Of a stretch of 64,000 nucleotides of DNA, positions 11,001 to 22,356 are shown piece by piece. Position 1 is the stretch's first letter; each line of letters opens with the position of its first letter. Where the stretch lies: assembly GCF_000002985.6 (NCBI RefSeq), contig NC_003280.10, positions 2,046,001-2,110,000 on the forward strand. The letters are read 5' to 3'. The translations under genes were made by a program, and so were the position numbers. The notes beneath the pieces are model-generated. The model did no database searches. It had not been told where the DNA came from and saw only the letters and a program-made list of their open reading frames with translations. The stretch is from Caenorhabditis elegans (taxonomy: Eukaryota; Nematoda; Chromadorea; Rhabditida; Rhabditidae).

Positions 11001-13063
11001 CGGCGTTTTAATGATTTTTATAAGAATTTTCGCAATTTTCAGCGGAAAAAAGTTCAAAAAATAGATTTATATGGGCTTTTTCGGCATTTTTCCCGAAAAA
11101 ACTGAAATTTTCGTTCAAAAAGTGAGGTTTCGAGGATTTTTTGCAAAAAATTGAATTTTCCGGTGTTTTTTCTTGAAAAAAGACCGAAAAATTGGATTTT
11201 TTCACAATTTTCGCAAAAATTATCAAAAAATGTATTTTTTCGATTTGTGTGCAATTTTCCTGCAGAAAACGACGGAAAATTCGAAAAATTCACTGAAAAA
11301 TCAATTTTTCTTGGATTTTTCCAGATTTTAAGTGAATTTTGGGCCATTTTCATCGTTTTTTCGCAATTTTCCCGGATTTTTCCATTTTTTCAGTGAATTT
11401 TGGGCCATTTTTCTCGTTTTTTCGCATTTTTCCGTACGTAATCTTCTGATCCTGACGTCCGATTCGTCTCGTCTCTCTCGTTTTCCATCTTTTCACCAAA
11501 AGCATAGCATCGGCTACAGTAACCTTTCCAGCAGCTCGCCAATCATTGATTTTCTGCTTTACAGCTTCCAATGAAGCTCCATCGCCGAGCACTTTGTTCA
11601 ATTTCTCACGGAGACGCTGAAAATTGCATTTTTTTATATTTTTTTGGTGATTTTCCGGCAAAAAATCCGATTTTTACATAAAATTTCACTGAAAATATAG
11701 AAAAATTCGAATTTTGAGTGAAAATCTAGGAAAAACTCATTTGTTTAGCGATTTTCTTGCGAAAAATCAGATTTTTACAGAAAATGTCAGTAAAAACACA
11801 GAAATCCGATTTTTACACGAAAATTCACTGAAAATCCGATTTTTACACGAAAATTCACTGAAAATTCGATTTTTTGAGTAAAAATCCAGGCAAATCTCAT
11901 TTTTTAATGATTTCGGGCGGAAAATTAGATTTTTACACGAAATTTCACTGAAAATACGATTTTTACACGAAATTAAACTAAAAATCCAGTAAAATCTCAT
12001 TTTTTGGTGATTTTCCGGCAAAAAAATCCGATTTTTACACGAAAATTCACTAAAAAATCGATTTTTAGTGAAAATGAAGGAAAAACTCATTTTTTAGCGA
12101 TTTTCCAGCGAAAAATCCAATTTTTACATGAAAATTCACTGAAAATTCGATTTTTTCACGAAATTGCACTAAAAATACAGAAAAGTTCGATTTTTCAGTG
12201 AAAATCCTGTAAAATCTCATTTTTTCCGAGAAATTCGAGCTTTTTCAATGAAAAAGTGTTAATTTTTTGCAAAAAATCCACTGAACTGGGTTTATGGATG
12301 GAAAATCCGATTTTTGCAGCATAATATTCGAAAATTAGCAAAAAATCGGTTTTTTCCAGCTAAAAACTCAGTTTTGGACCTAAAATATCAGATTTTTAGC
12401 TTAAAAATCGACTTTTTTCACGTAAAAATCGACAAAATCCGCACTTTAAGCCTCAAATTCCTATTATAAACTCTATAAAGAGTGTGTGCCTCGTCTTCGG
12501 TGATTTTTCCGTCTTCAACCTCCTTTTTGATGATTATTTCGCCCTGAAAATCGATTATTTAGTGAAATTCCACAATTTTCCTCTTACTTCTTTGAAATTC
12601 GTCGTAGTTTCGGTGAGTTTTCCCAGCAGAGCACTATATTTCTTCTCGATCGCCTCAAAACTGTGATTTTTGTCCTTTCCCTTGTGTTTCGGCTTGTCGA
12701 GCTTCTCCTTTTTAGGCTCGGGCTCTCCGGTGGCTTCTGGTTCAGGCTCTCCACGTTCAGCCTGAAAAAAAAAATAAAAATTTCCAATTTTTAGGCGATT
12801 TTTTCAATTTTTTCGCGGAAAAAATCGATAATTACCCGCTCTTTCCGTTCAATCGCCGCCGCTTTTTTTAATTTTCGCTTTTGCGTCTTTGACATTGGCT
12901 TATCACCATCTTCCGCTGGTTTTTCGTCGGTTTCCATTGGAATTTCCGCCTCAATTTTCGCCGGCGCCGACCTCTCCACTTTTTTCATCTTTTTCAGCGC
13001 CTCTTTTCGGGGTTTCGGATCTTCCATATCGAAACACGGCTCGACACCAATGTCTTCTGCCAT
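8010..13063 (-). CDS. ZCCHC9-type zinc-knuckle protein
   Basis: Eight exons on the minus strand are all in phase: 12836-13063, 12588-12761, 12472-12543, 11438-11616, 10076-10221, 8441-8530, 8287-8385 and 8010-8149. They give 375 residues. Four CCHC knuckles follow each other at roughly residues 222-235 (CFHCREPGHRLADC), 247-260 (CFKCGSMEHSIHEC), 273-286 (CFVCKQVGHISRDC) and 300-313 (CNVCGANTHLRRDC). Their order, spacing and the basic run before them match vertebrate ZCCHC9, a nucleolar RNA-binding protein linked to rRNA or snoRNA metabolism. The N-terminal 220 residues are acidic/lysine-rich and nematode-specific. A trans-splice-like acceptor precedes the ATG. Introns are expanded by repeats: about 1.5 kb of a 300-bp tandem repeat between knuckles 2 and 3. 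I recall a C. elegans ZCCHC9 orthologue on chromosome IV (K08D12.3), but I could not verify that this is it. Confidence 0.9.
8617..10070. repeat. Five tandem 300-bp units inside a ZCCHC9-type gene intron
   Basis: Each unit starts near GAATTCGAATTCCCCG and includes a TACTGTAGTCGGTGTTTGCG segment and GCTACCGTAACCC. Unit starts are at roughly 8617, 8926, 9240, 9540 and 9845. The same core occurs singly at 7425, 7850 and (diverged) 16260, so a dispersed repeat has become tandem within this intron. Confidence 0.8.
11635..12270. repeat. Short-unit degenerate tandem repeat in an intron
   Basis: The intron between exons 3 and 4 of the zinc-knuckle gene is filled with variants of CACGAAAATTCACTGAAAAT and CGATTTTTACACGAA on a 30-60 nt period. 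The neighbouring intron (10222-11437) has a related low-complexity texture. Open frames here are spurious products of the repeat. Confidence 0.7.
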
Positions 13064-13066
13064 TTT

Positions 13067-13080
13067 TTACCTGAAAAATG
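13067..13080 (-). other. Putative trans-splice acceptor of the zinc-knuckle gene
   Basis: Read on the minus strand this is TTTTTCAG followed by GTAAAAA and the ATG at 13063. The polypyrimidine-CAG immediately before the start, with no upstream coding exon, is what spliced-leader acceptors look like in Caenorhabditis. Confidence 0.55.
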
Positions 13081-14098
13081 CGAAAATTACGTGAAAATAG
13101 GTAAAAATGGAGAAAATTGGCGAAAAAATGTATGTTTCGAAGGCTTTATTCTGACTACGGTCTGCAAAAGTCCGCAATCTTCGCACGCGGTGGTTGCGTA
13201 CAAAGCGCCCGAACCGACGAGCATAATGATTTAAAGCGATTTTTAGCTATAAAATTAGTTCTGGAAGAGGGAAAGCTTAATAAGTTGAAAAATAAGCCGA
13301 TGGAAATAATAAATAGAAAAATTATTTGCATTTTTACCACAAAAAGTCCCGCAAATTGACCCTTACACCGTTAGAATATCGAATTTTCCAAAGAAAACAG
13401 CGGAAGATATCAATTAATTACAATTTTCCTGCTCGAAATCGATTAGATGAATTCAAAAAAAAATTTCATGAATATTTAAATAATTTCAATGGAAATTATG
13501 TATATTCAAAAAATTGATCTTAAAAAATCCTACAAACTACGGTAGGCGAAATAGTACACATTGCACACAATGCACAACAATTGACGCGCAAACATTTTTT
13601 TTTCTATTTTCTTGGAATTCAGTTTCCATAGAATCCATGTGGTTTGGTTCTGAAAAATGAAGAAAACTATTGGAAATAGCTCGAAACTGTTAAAAAAAAT
13701 CGCTGAATTTGAACAGAAAATAGAAAAAAACGCAAAAATCAATAAAGTTCGGTTAAAAAACTTATATAATTCCGGTAATAATATTCATATCACATAAAAT
13801 ACAAGAAAAATACAATTTAGAATCATGACGAGTCGATGTGAGCCGGAAAAATGAGCATGAGCACGTGGAGATAATGATGAGCATGGAGAAACCAGAGCAG
13901 GAAGTGAAGGTGATTGCTGAAAATTATTCAATTTATTTGAAAAGCTTTTCATTTCGCTGCAAAGCGTGCATAAAAATCGCTAAAAATCGGAAAGATATTG
14001 ATTTTTCTGCTGCTTTCGGTGAATTATTTCTGAATTGAAATTAAAAAACATTTCAACGAAAGCATTTGGTTTCTAAAGGATAACTTATCTAACCTGAA
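13081..14098. other. Intergenic DNA between the zinc-knuckle and Lon-like genes
   Basis: It contains an inverted, diverged copy of the ACCGTAG/CACAACACAT repeat (13535-13625) and AT-rich DNA. A short plus-strand open frame at 13838-14038 has no recognisable domain or splice context and is not called. The 1-kb gap is longer than usual between genes of one nematode operon, although the two genes share a strand. Confidence 0.5.
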
Positions 14099-15852
14099 TC
14101 AATTGAGACCTTTGACGATATCGATCGCCTCACGCAAAGTGCTCACAGGAAACAGAACCATGCGATTTCTTCATCTTCTTCGGCAAATCCCTCAAATTGT
14201 CCACCGGCAGCATCAATCGGCATTTGCGATCAATTGCGTGCCGTGCTTTCAATAAAGTCCCACTAATCTGAAAATGGGCTTGAACTCTATTTGTTTTAAA
14301 ATACTGGGGGCTGGAAAATATTAAAAATCTTAAAAATTAAGAAATTACCTTTTGCACAGTTCCAGCTTCATCGACCGCCCCGGTGATAATGAGGTCTTGG
14401 GGAACCTCGAAATCCTCGTAGGCAGCGCCTAGGCACACCGCCGTTCCGAGTATTCCAGATGTACCAGACAGAGTCATTTTCGCACTGTATCGGATGGAGG
14501 TAAGATGCGGAGCCGGTCGAAATCTGAGCTTGTATGCCGCATAGGCTAGTTTTGCGCCAAATGCCATTCCTACTGACATCGATTCATCACGCATCACAAG
14601 TAGTAGACTTTTTGCCTGCGGCGTCACAGTGCACACTGAAACATAATGTTTAATTTTTTTTTGAAAAACTGGCAGTTTTACAACAGCTGTCTATTCCAAA
14701 TATTATGTAAATTAATGCTACCTATGGGCTTTGTTCCATCAAAATGTTTTAAATTTCTAAACTTCAATTAACCATCGAGTAATTTTTTTTTACAACTGCG
14801 TAATATAGTATTTTGTAGTTTGATTGCACAAAACAACGCAAGGGGTTTTTTGGAAATGAGAAGCTTCATCAACTCACCGATATCGAAACCGATTGTTGTT
14901 TCTGTTTTCTTGTTTCCTTTGTCTGTATTTTTTTCTTTTTTCTTCGTTCCTTGGTCCGTCTTAACAATGGCCACCCCTCGTACTAGCTTAATCTTTGAGC
15001 TACCAGTGGCACCTGCAAATTAATCAATATCTAAAACATTTTATAGTGAATTTGAATTTTCAAACAACCTATAACTTTCCTAACAATAATTATGGGGAGC
15101 CGATTTAAACTATAGTTATAGGAGCGTGCGATAAAGATTCGACATTTTAGACTTACCAGAAACTCCTCCTTGAGCCAAAGCGACTTGTTGAACTTGTGTT
15201 GGAGATCCTGAAGCAGCTGGGGTTTGGAAAATGAAGGTTTTTTTCTATTGCTATCAAACTACTGTGAAAGTTATTTTGAACTGCCTCAGCTATAATTTCA
15301 TAAGAGACTACATACGCATATCTGCAGCGAACTACTCACGTTCAGTACTGCATCCATGCCTTGGCCTTCTGGCTCTTCATCATCGAAGTCATTTCCAATG
15401 CCATCCAGAACAGGATTCGGCGGTGCTGGGGACTGGGGTGCTGGACTATCGACGGCAGCCGGCATCTGGAAAATGAAAAAGTTAAGCTTACATGTTAGAG
15501 AAACAATTATGCCATAAATCAGCTACAGTTCTAATGAGAATTGCCAAAACCAACAAAATTGGATTTTCTTTTTGGATAACTGCAAAATTACGGCAAAGTA
15601 AATATGTTCGGGTCCTACTTGTACAATCCTAGACCATTGATTTTAAAATGTTAAGTTTATCAGCGTTCATATATCCTAAGTTAATACCATCGTTTTTCTA
15701 TTTTTTTCAAAACTTTTGATTCCGAGATAAATATTACCTACCTGAGTTGGATTGTTTCGACGAGCAGCTGCAAGTCTTGATCTGGTTCGATGTGCAACTG
15801 GTTCGTCGTCGTCGTTAATGTGAGCCTCCGGGTTACGTCTTTTTCTTGTCAT
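14099..15852 (-). CDS. Lon-protease-like (S16) domain protein with apparent frameshift
   Basis: Exons on the minus strand are 15742-15852, 15340-15465, about 15157-15244, 14878-15012, 14349-14635 and 14099-14267. The N-terminus is basic (MTRKRRNPEAHINDDDE) and proline/serine-rich. The C-terminal 150 residues resemble the proteolytic domain of Lon: GTSGILGTAVCLGAAYEDF corresponds to the serine-containing GPSAG segment, then PQDLIITGAVDEAGTVQK, then LLKARHAI and a final FPVSTLREAIDIV. No AAA+ ATPase module is present, so it is an orphan domain. Near 14161 the frame ending LPKKMKK and the frame beginning MVLFPVSTLREAID differ by one base. As written, the protein stops at 14130 instead of 14099. 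A one-base error or mutation explains it; an intron does not. The exon 3 boundary was chosen by phase and is uncertain. A splice acceptor lies directly before ATG 15852. Confidence 0.65.
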
Positions 15853-17118
15853 CTGTAAGAAGGAAAATTGAGGTTAGAACGGCTAAAAACAAAAAGCCGG
15901 CAGGTGGCTCCAAATACTGCATGTTTCACGAAATTTCTTTGTTTTTTCTGAGCGATTCAGTCAGTTTTCAATTTCAATTACGCCGCAGAACCCGGTAGAT
16001 GTCGGGTCATGTAAAAAAAGTGTTAAAAAATTACCTCGTATATTAGAAGAAGTCACAAGTAGAAGTCAAGTAGAATCCAATTTTTTGAAGAATATAAATA
16101 GAAATGATTAAATTTGAATCTGAGTTCCCGTTGTTTTTTTTATCTTAATTTTTTTTACACGTCGCTATTAATTCTTGCAATTATTTCGGAGAAAAAGAAT
16201 TGAGATTTTTTTAAAAATAAATAATTTAATTTATTACAATAGTAACTATAGTGATGTAAATTTCGGTGCTTGCGTACTTTTGGCGCAACCCGATAATAAC
16301 CCGATAATCTTGAAAATTGAGCTAGAGAGCTCTAATTTTTGCGGTTGGGCTGATTAAAGCTTTAACTTTTCGAACCCACCAATGCACCGTTTAGTCCTGT
16401 CACAAACAGACCAGGATCTTGGACACAAAAGCTTGAATGATACAACAATGATCCAGGTTAAAAAAGGAAAATAAATTTACATAAAAATTAACAAACTACC
16501 AAAATTCTATTTAAATGTTTTTCTACAAGTTTGTTGTTGTGCATTTTTCAATATCTTGACAACGAGCCAAGTTATGAGCTTCCAATGACATGGTGCATCG
16601 ACTTTCCAAAAGAAAAGAGAAAAAAGAGCACAAAATGTGAAAGAAATTTGGCTGAAAAATGATCAAAATTTTTGGAGAATAGGCTCAAAAATGAGCAAAA
16701 ACATGGGAGAAAAATCTCAAAAATTATCAGAAAATTGGCTCTAAAATGCTCAGAAATTGGAGGGAAAATGGCCAGAAATTGGCAGAAAAATAGCCAAATT
16801 CGGGAAAAAAACAGCTCAAACATGAGCAAAAAACCAACGAAAAAATATCCGAAAAATCAATAATTTAGAATGAAAACAAATCGATTCGAGCCTCAAAAAG
16901 AGCACGTGAGCAGCCGAAGGCAATGTATTCCTGTAAATTTTCCAATTTAGAGGAAATACGGTAATAGTCTTTTCAACGAAAAATTCAAATGTTAGGTTTG
17001 ATTTTTTCCCAGCGAACTAGAACTGGTATTTTATATTTTTAGGAATCTGGATTTACCTGTGTTGAAAACGTGAAAAAGTAATGAATCTTTATTGTATTGA
17101 AAAGCGAAAAAAAACTTT
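15853..17118. other. Intergenic DNA with dispersed repeats
   Basis: It holds one diverged copy of the GCTTGCGTACTTTTGG repeat (16262-16300), then a repeat with CACAAACAGACCAGGATCTT (16320-16425) whose sister lies at 18290-18375, so this repeat family flanks the fbxb gene on both sides. Low-complexity DNA at 16600-16860 gives spurious open frames. No gene was recognised. Confidence 0.5.
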
Positions 17119-18089
17119 TCAGGCCACTTGTTGAACAGCCATCCAAAGAAAAGGACTTCTATTCAAATTAATCCATACAAGAGCTTCTGTTCCATCAAAT
17201 CTCTCAATTCGATACTCTTCTCTCTCGTCAAATTCAACGATTCTATTCCTTTTTTCAATGTTGATTCCCTTGAAAATGACATTCTCCGAGACTAAGTGTC
17301 TTTCGTTATCATTATGAAGTATTTGGAACATCTCGAGGCGTGGGTTACATCCTCTGATCCATTGTTTTATGAACAAATTGATTTCTTTCATGGTGAAACT
17401 GATGATGTACATTGAAAAAGTTGAACAATTTAAAGTTAATGCATAGTCAAGTGTTGCGTTTTTTGTATTGATTTGCAGCCAGTTCAAGTTCCTAGAGAGG
17501 ATAGATAAGGGAATTGGGCCTTCGTAAAATGTCACCTCTTCCAATGAAGGGAAAATTTCAAAAAACTTCCAAACTACAAATTCAGAAAATGTTGTCCCAA
17601 TCCAATTAATATTGATGTTTTTCAATATTTCTTTAATATTTAATTGGAATGGCTCATTGAAATACAATGCTACACCCTTGTTCTGAAAGAGTACCTCAAC
17701 AACATGTTCGATCCAAAGTTTCTCAGTGAATCCTGGCTTTGTTAAAGTTGCAGATTCAATTCCGTGACTGTCTTGTATCCTTAATACCAACTGATTAAAC
17801 TCGAATGCATATTCTATATAACGATGCAAATTATTTGTCTGCATTTGTAGAGAAATTGGTGACGTTGCATATATACTACCGTCAAACCGGTTTCTGTTAT
17901 TTGACCTGGTAACGAGTTGCTTCATGTGGTTTGAGAGCACTGATAGTGAGATTCTGAATACTTGGAACTAATAAAATTCAAATAAAAACTAGTAAAACCA
18001 ACTCACAATCCAATTGGGCTCATTTGTTCCAGAGACTTGTGAAGAATAGCGTTCGGGAGACGAAGGATAGGAAATGGGATGGTAGGCAT
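17119..18089 (-). CDS. F-box / FBA_2 protein (fbxb type), copy 2, inverted sister of copy 1
   Basis: Exons are 18007-18089 and 17119-17953, giving 305 residues, with the intron at the identical codon as in copy 1. The F-box is FPILRLPNAILHKSLEQM, and the FBA_2 hallmark is INLFIKQWIRGCNPRLEMF, identical to copy 1. The middle of the protein (residues about 60-200) has diverged far more than the F-box and the hallmark, as expected if the substrate-binding surface is under diversifying selection. Both 5' and 3' flanks are also shared with copy 1, so the duplicated unit is at least 1.3 kb. No lesion is visible. The acidic tail of copy 1 is replaced by AVQQVA. Confidence 0.85.
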
Positions 18090-18801
18090 GTTGAATGAGA
18101 TGAATGAGCTCTGTCGATTGAGCAGAAGGGAGAGATGGGAGATGAGAGAGAAGAGTTTCAGACAAAGAGGGGTAGGATTGGAAGAGGTCATTAAGCAAAT
18201 GGTGAGAACGAAAAATTAGAGGAGAAAAATTCCCGCATTTTTCGTAGATCAATGCGCAATGAGACAACCTGACACCACGTGAACATTAAGCTAGAGAATT
18301 CTAATTTCCGCGGTTTAGGCTTCAGAACCCACCAAAGCACCGTTTATTCCTGTCACAAACGGACCAGGTCTGGATTTTCTTTTCAAAAAAAGAACATTTT
18401 TATCCCGAAAGTATCGACTTTTTGAAATTTTTAGAAAGAATTTGTCAAAAGGAACGTACAAATGACAAAAAAAGATCAAAATTCTATAGTTTTTCAGAAA
18501 ATAATATTTGAAAATTTTAGTACTACTGAAATTTTTCAAAAAAAATCTGGGAAGCCAGAGAGTAAATTATACTGGGAAGCGGTGCATCAATCTTCTTCTT
18601 GCCCGCAAGTGAAAACCATTAACTTTCCCCAGTTTTTCCAATTTGTTCTTACCAACTAGACAATCTCTAGATAATCTTCAGACACTCTCAATTTTTACCA
18701 ATTATCTACATATTTTCCCAATCAATCAACATCTGGCACGTCAGGTGGCCTCTTATTACAGCTATCCTTCCCCCATTGTTCTAGAACACTCATTCGTCGT
18801 C
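18090..18801. promoter_or_regulatory. Divergent 5' region of two fbxb-type genes
   Basis: Bases 18090-18230 are the inverted form of the conserved fbxb 5' block. Next to it lies the dispersed repeat with CACAAACGGACCAGGTCTGG (18290-18375). The rest leads into the plus-strand gene starting at 18802. The two genes are divergently transcribed from about 700 bp, but only the copy 2 side carries the conserved block. Confidence 0.5.
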
Positions 18802-19870
18802 ATGACTACTACTACTACAACTACATTTTCTCTTCTCCAACTACCAACAAAGGCTCTAAAAATGGTTCTAACACAGGATATAGATTTCATGTAAGTGAGA
18901 AGCTTCTTCATTTTATAGTACGGTACTTCATTATTACAGGATCTGGTTTTCATTCTGTTCTAATCGCTCGAAATCGGTAGTTCAAAACCTGCAAATTGAT
19001 TACTTACATATTGAATGTGGTTTTTCACGTCAAAATGTTTTGTATGTAATGTTCGGAGATACCATGCTGTGGGCGTCGGAGTATTCCACAATTTCAGATG
19101 ATATGATAGAAGAAAGTGTAATAATTGGGCAAAAGCTTAAGCACAAGCTTAAAGCTTACATTGATCATGCTTATAGTGTTCTCAACCAGCCATCTTTTTA
19201 CGTTGATGTACATTGTAACGAAGACGGCCTAAGAACCTACGAGTTTCTTGAAAATGCCATTGAAGATGTTAAAATCAGAAGAACAACTTTATCTGGATCT
19301 GGACCTCCTTACTTGCTGAATGCAAAAAGATTTTGGAGAAGATTCATATTACCCGTTCAACAGATTGACCTATGCCAGAAATTATTTGAAACTGCGGTGC
19401 AAAGTCATAGGCTTTTGCTTCAAAATTTCGATTACCTAGGAATCAATCTTGGTTCAAATGGAAAACCTCACAGTATTCTTGCAATGAACAGTGCGTTTAT
19501 AAGCATAACAAATTATTGTAGAGAGTTCAAACGAAACGATTTAAATATTTACCTGAAGCATTGGATAAATGGATCAAATCCTAGTTTAGAGTACATGGAA
19601 CTCTATTCATATGTGCGTATTGAAATAGATATATCATTATTTGTTGATGAAGTATTCAACGGTATAAGTAAGGAAATAATAAGCAAAGAGTATAGAAAGC
19701 CAACTAAATATCGTAAAACTCATGTAATAATCGGAGAGCAAGACAACGAAATAACAAGAGGGTTCGAAATTACACGGTATGATGGGACGACGGCAGATAT
19801 TTGGTTCCATATCCCATACCCAATGGTTGATGAATATCGCTTTGAAATGTTTATTGAAAAATGCCACTGA
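18802..19870 (+). CDS. F-box / FBA_2 protein (fbxb type), divergent member
   Basis: Exons are 18802-18890 and 18940-19870, giving 339 residues. After a run of seven threonines comes a short F-box (FSLLQLPTKALKMVLTQ), with the intron at the usual place right after it. The second exon ends in an FBA_2-like region: LNIYLKHWINGSNPSLEYME at about residues 245-265 and ITRYDGTTADIWF near the end, matching the LNxFxKxWIxGxNPxLE and DGT motifs of the family. The rest is only distantly related to copies 1 and 2. ATG 18802 was chosen because it is the last start before the F-box; an upstream in-frame ATG exists at 18643 but would add unrelated sequence. Confidence 0.7.
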
Positions 19871-19908
19871 TCATTTTGTTACACTATAATTGCATATTTT
19901 CTTTCTCA

Positions 19909-20620
19909 CTAGGGGACCATCAGAAAGTACCCATCGGACTTGCATATGAGACCTATGCCATTCGATAGCCCATGCCTTTAAATGGTTACTCGTGAATTTT
20001 TAGCGGCAAAACTCCAGAATCAAGCTCACGGCGGGCTTTCGAATATCCTAAAATAGCACTATGTATAAGGCAGAACTTTAACGATCTAACGAAGCAATTT
20101 TCCAATTTCGCTTTGATAGCTCATATCTTCGTGGATAATTTTTTTACAGAAAAGTCATCAATTGGAAAGTTGTTGATATTGTTGTAAAGAACAAGTTTGT
20201 TGTTGAAAGTTTGTTACCAAAAAATTTTTGCTTGAGATAAAAGCATTAGAATAGCAATAACAGCATAAAAATAACAGCATCAGTGGCCGCACTTCACGCG
20301 CTTTTATCTCAAATAAAAAATTTTTGGTAAAACTTTTAACTACAAACTTGTTCTTTACAACAATATCAACAACTTTTCAATTGATGACTTTTCTGCTAAA
20401 AACATATCCGCGGAGATATGAACTATCAAAGTGAAATTGAAAAATTGAACCTTCAATGCTTCGTTAAAGTGCCATTTTTAGGATCTTTGAGAGCCCGCCG
20501 TGAGCTTGGTTCTGAAGTTTTGCCGCTAAAAATTTACGAGTAACCATTTTAAGACATGGGCTATCGAATGGGATAGGTCTCATGTGCAAGTCCAATAGGC
20601 ACCTTCTCACGGTTCCCTAG
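19909..20620. repeat. 712-bp palindromic (fold-back) element
   Basis: The left end CTAGGGGACCATCAGAAAG and the reverse complement of the right end CTAGGGAACCGTGAGAAGG pair, and homology continues inward over about 330 bp per arm (for example ACTTGCATATGAGACCTATG against its inverted partner near 20575). The arms meet near 20270 around ATAACAGCAT. There is no open frame, so it is a non-autonomous fold-back or MITE-like element. It could form a long hairpin RNA if transcribed from the neighbouring gene. Confidence 0.85.
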
Positions 20621-20963
20621 CCAGTTTTGATTAAAATAAATAATGACTCAATTTGTTTGTATTTTTGTTTATAGTTATTTTTTTCAATAACCAGTTTCTA
20701 CGCGATGGAATTTAATTTTTTAGATGTGAGCTTGTTGGAATGTATTTAATGGAGCTGTTCAGCCCTTTTTCCAAGGTAAAGGCGAGTAGGTATTTATGTG
20801 CCTACCGCTAACTAAGATTTCGCAGACGTTGATTAAGAGTCTCAAGATCGTTCTCGTCGTGCTACCTTGATTGTCAAGAAGAGGATCACTTTGTAGTTTG
20901 TAGTAGAAAAATTCGATTCTTTCTTGGTTTAATTTTTGTTCTCCTTTGCATGAGCATAGGGAT
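20621..20963. other. Intergenic DNA, nothing recognised
   Basis: AT-rich single-copy-looking sequence between the palindrome and the next repeat; no exon or RNA structure was recognised. Confidence 0.4.
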
Positions 20964-21319
20964 CAGGGCTGTGCGGCCAAGTTGCCGGTTGCCGAAAAGT
21001 TGCCGGTTGCCCAAACGTTTTGGGTTCGGCAACTTCGGCTACTGCCGACATCAATGTCAAACATCTTGTAGCTCAGAAAAAAAGCATTCAGAGAGCCTAA
21101 AAACTTCTAAAATTTCACTGTAAACGAAAAAAACGACCATACTTTTTTCCAAAACGCTAAAAAATAAAATTTCAACGAAAAAACTTTGAAACCTGGTTTC
21201 CGGTTGCCGAAAAGTTGCCAAAGTTACGGCAATCAAAATTTGCCGGTTGCCAAAACTTTTTGGGTTCTGCAACTTCGACAATTGCCGGTTGCCGAAAATC
21301 TCGGTTGCCGCACAGCCCG
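20964..21319. mobile_element. MITE-like repeat with GGTTGCCG core and GCCGCACAGCC ends
   Basis: It begins CAGGGCTGTGCGGC and ends GCCGCACAGCCCG, so the ends are inverted repeats, and the interior repeats GGTTGCCGAAAAGTTGCC motifs. The ends resemble those of the element at 56467-56882 (CAGGGGTATGCGGC). I could not find a convincing 8-bp target duplication here. The open frames on both strands are spurious. Confidence 0.6.
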
Positions 21320-21778
21320 GATTCTACAGTATCAAAATAACCCGCTAAGCCTACAGTCACAGACATCTGAGCAGCTGGGGAGACAGAGAGTGGAAGCTAG
21401 TTTCTTGCACATTCTGCCGGTGTCCCGTTGAAGACAGCCCCTGAAAATTTCACATCAAAAGTATATCTACAATAACCCTTCAGTAGTACTACAGGACCCC
21501 AGTACCAATACTTGCAAACCCCACGCCCCTAACCGTGCAAAATCAGTTGAGAATTCTGCGTCTCAACTCCCGCAATTCTCGAAGATCAAACCGAAATGGG
21601 ACCCTCTGCCATTACGTGCCTCTCCCCTCCACACTGTCTCTGTGGTGGCTATCGGGCCCTCGACGTTTCCCAGGAGGCGATATCCAATCGATAAATTGTA
21701 CGCGTGATTCGTTGTGGCGGAGTGCCAAGTGTTTTGTGAATCAGTCTTTCTTCCTTCGTTATTCTCTTGGGTGCTCAC

Positions 21779-22324
21779 CAAGGGTGTCGGTTTTTCGATT
21801 TTTTCAGAAAATCGAAAAACGAAAAATTTTCGATTTTTCGTTTTTTCAAATTCGAAAAATCGAAAAATTTTCGATTTTTGAAATAAACTCACAAAACAGC
21901 TGAATTTTTTATTTTTGAACCTTTTCGTTGTAGGAGGTTGTAAATATCTATTCAAAAAAGGTTCCCACAGGGAAGGATAACTATAACAGTACAGCAGGAG
22001 GTATCGTACGTGTTGATACCTTCTTAATAGAGCTAATAATTGAATATGTAGGTCATTGGGTTGTAAAAATGTGTCTCTTTATGGGTGGGGTGGCGATATG
22101 TTGGCAGCTAAATGTATCTCACAAGAGGTTTTCTTCGAATAAACAAAAAATGTTATCAAAACAGAAAAAAACGGTTTATTTTAATTTTCGATTTTTTGAA
22201 AAAAAAAATAATCGAAAAATCGAAAATTTTTCGTTTTTCGATTTTCAATTTTTCGATTTTTCGATTTTCACTGAAAAAAATCGAAAAATCGAAAAAATCG
22301 AAAAATCGAAAAATGACACCCTTG
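21779..22324. mobile_element. hAT-type MITE with perfect 8-bp target duplication
   Basis: Terminal inverted repeats CAAGGGTGTC / GACACCCTTG bound a 546-bp element flanked by the direct repeat GTGCTCAC at 21771-21778 and 22325-22332. An 8-bp duplication and CAxGGGTGTC ends are typical of hAT elements. Both sub-ends are AT-rich inverted arrays of TCGAAAAATCG. There is no transposase, so it is non-autonomous. The sequence on either side reads continuously once the element is removed, placing it just upstream of the first exon of the gene at 22357. Confidence 0.85.
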
Positions 22325-22356
22325 GTGCTCACGTCAATCAGCGACATTTTCTCCAA

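Noticed and set aside
10501-11661. Several frames of 60-137 codons in zinc-knuckle gene introns
   Set aside because: Low-complexity AT-rich sequence giving Phe/Lys/Asn-rich peptides; the only real exon in this span is 11438-11616.
13838-14038. 66-codon plus-strand frame with a possible start
   Set aside because: No domain, no introns and no flanking signals; not enough support.
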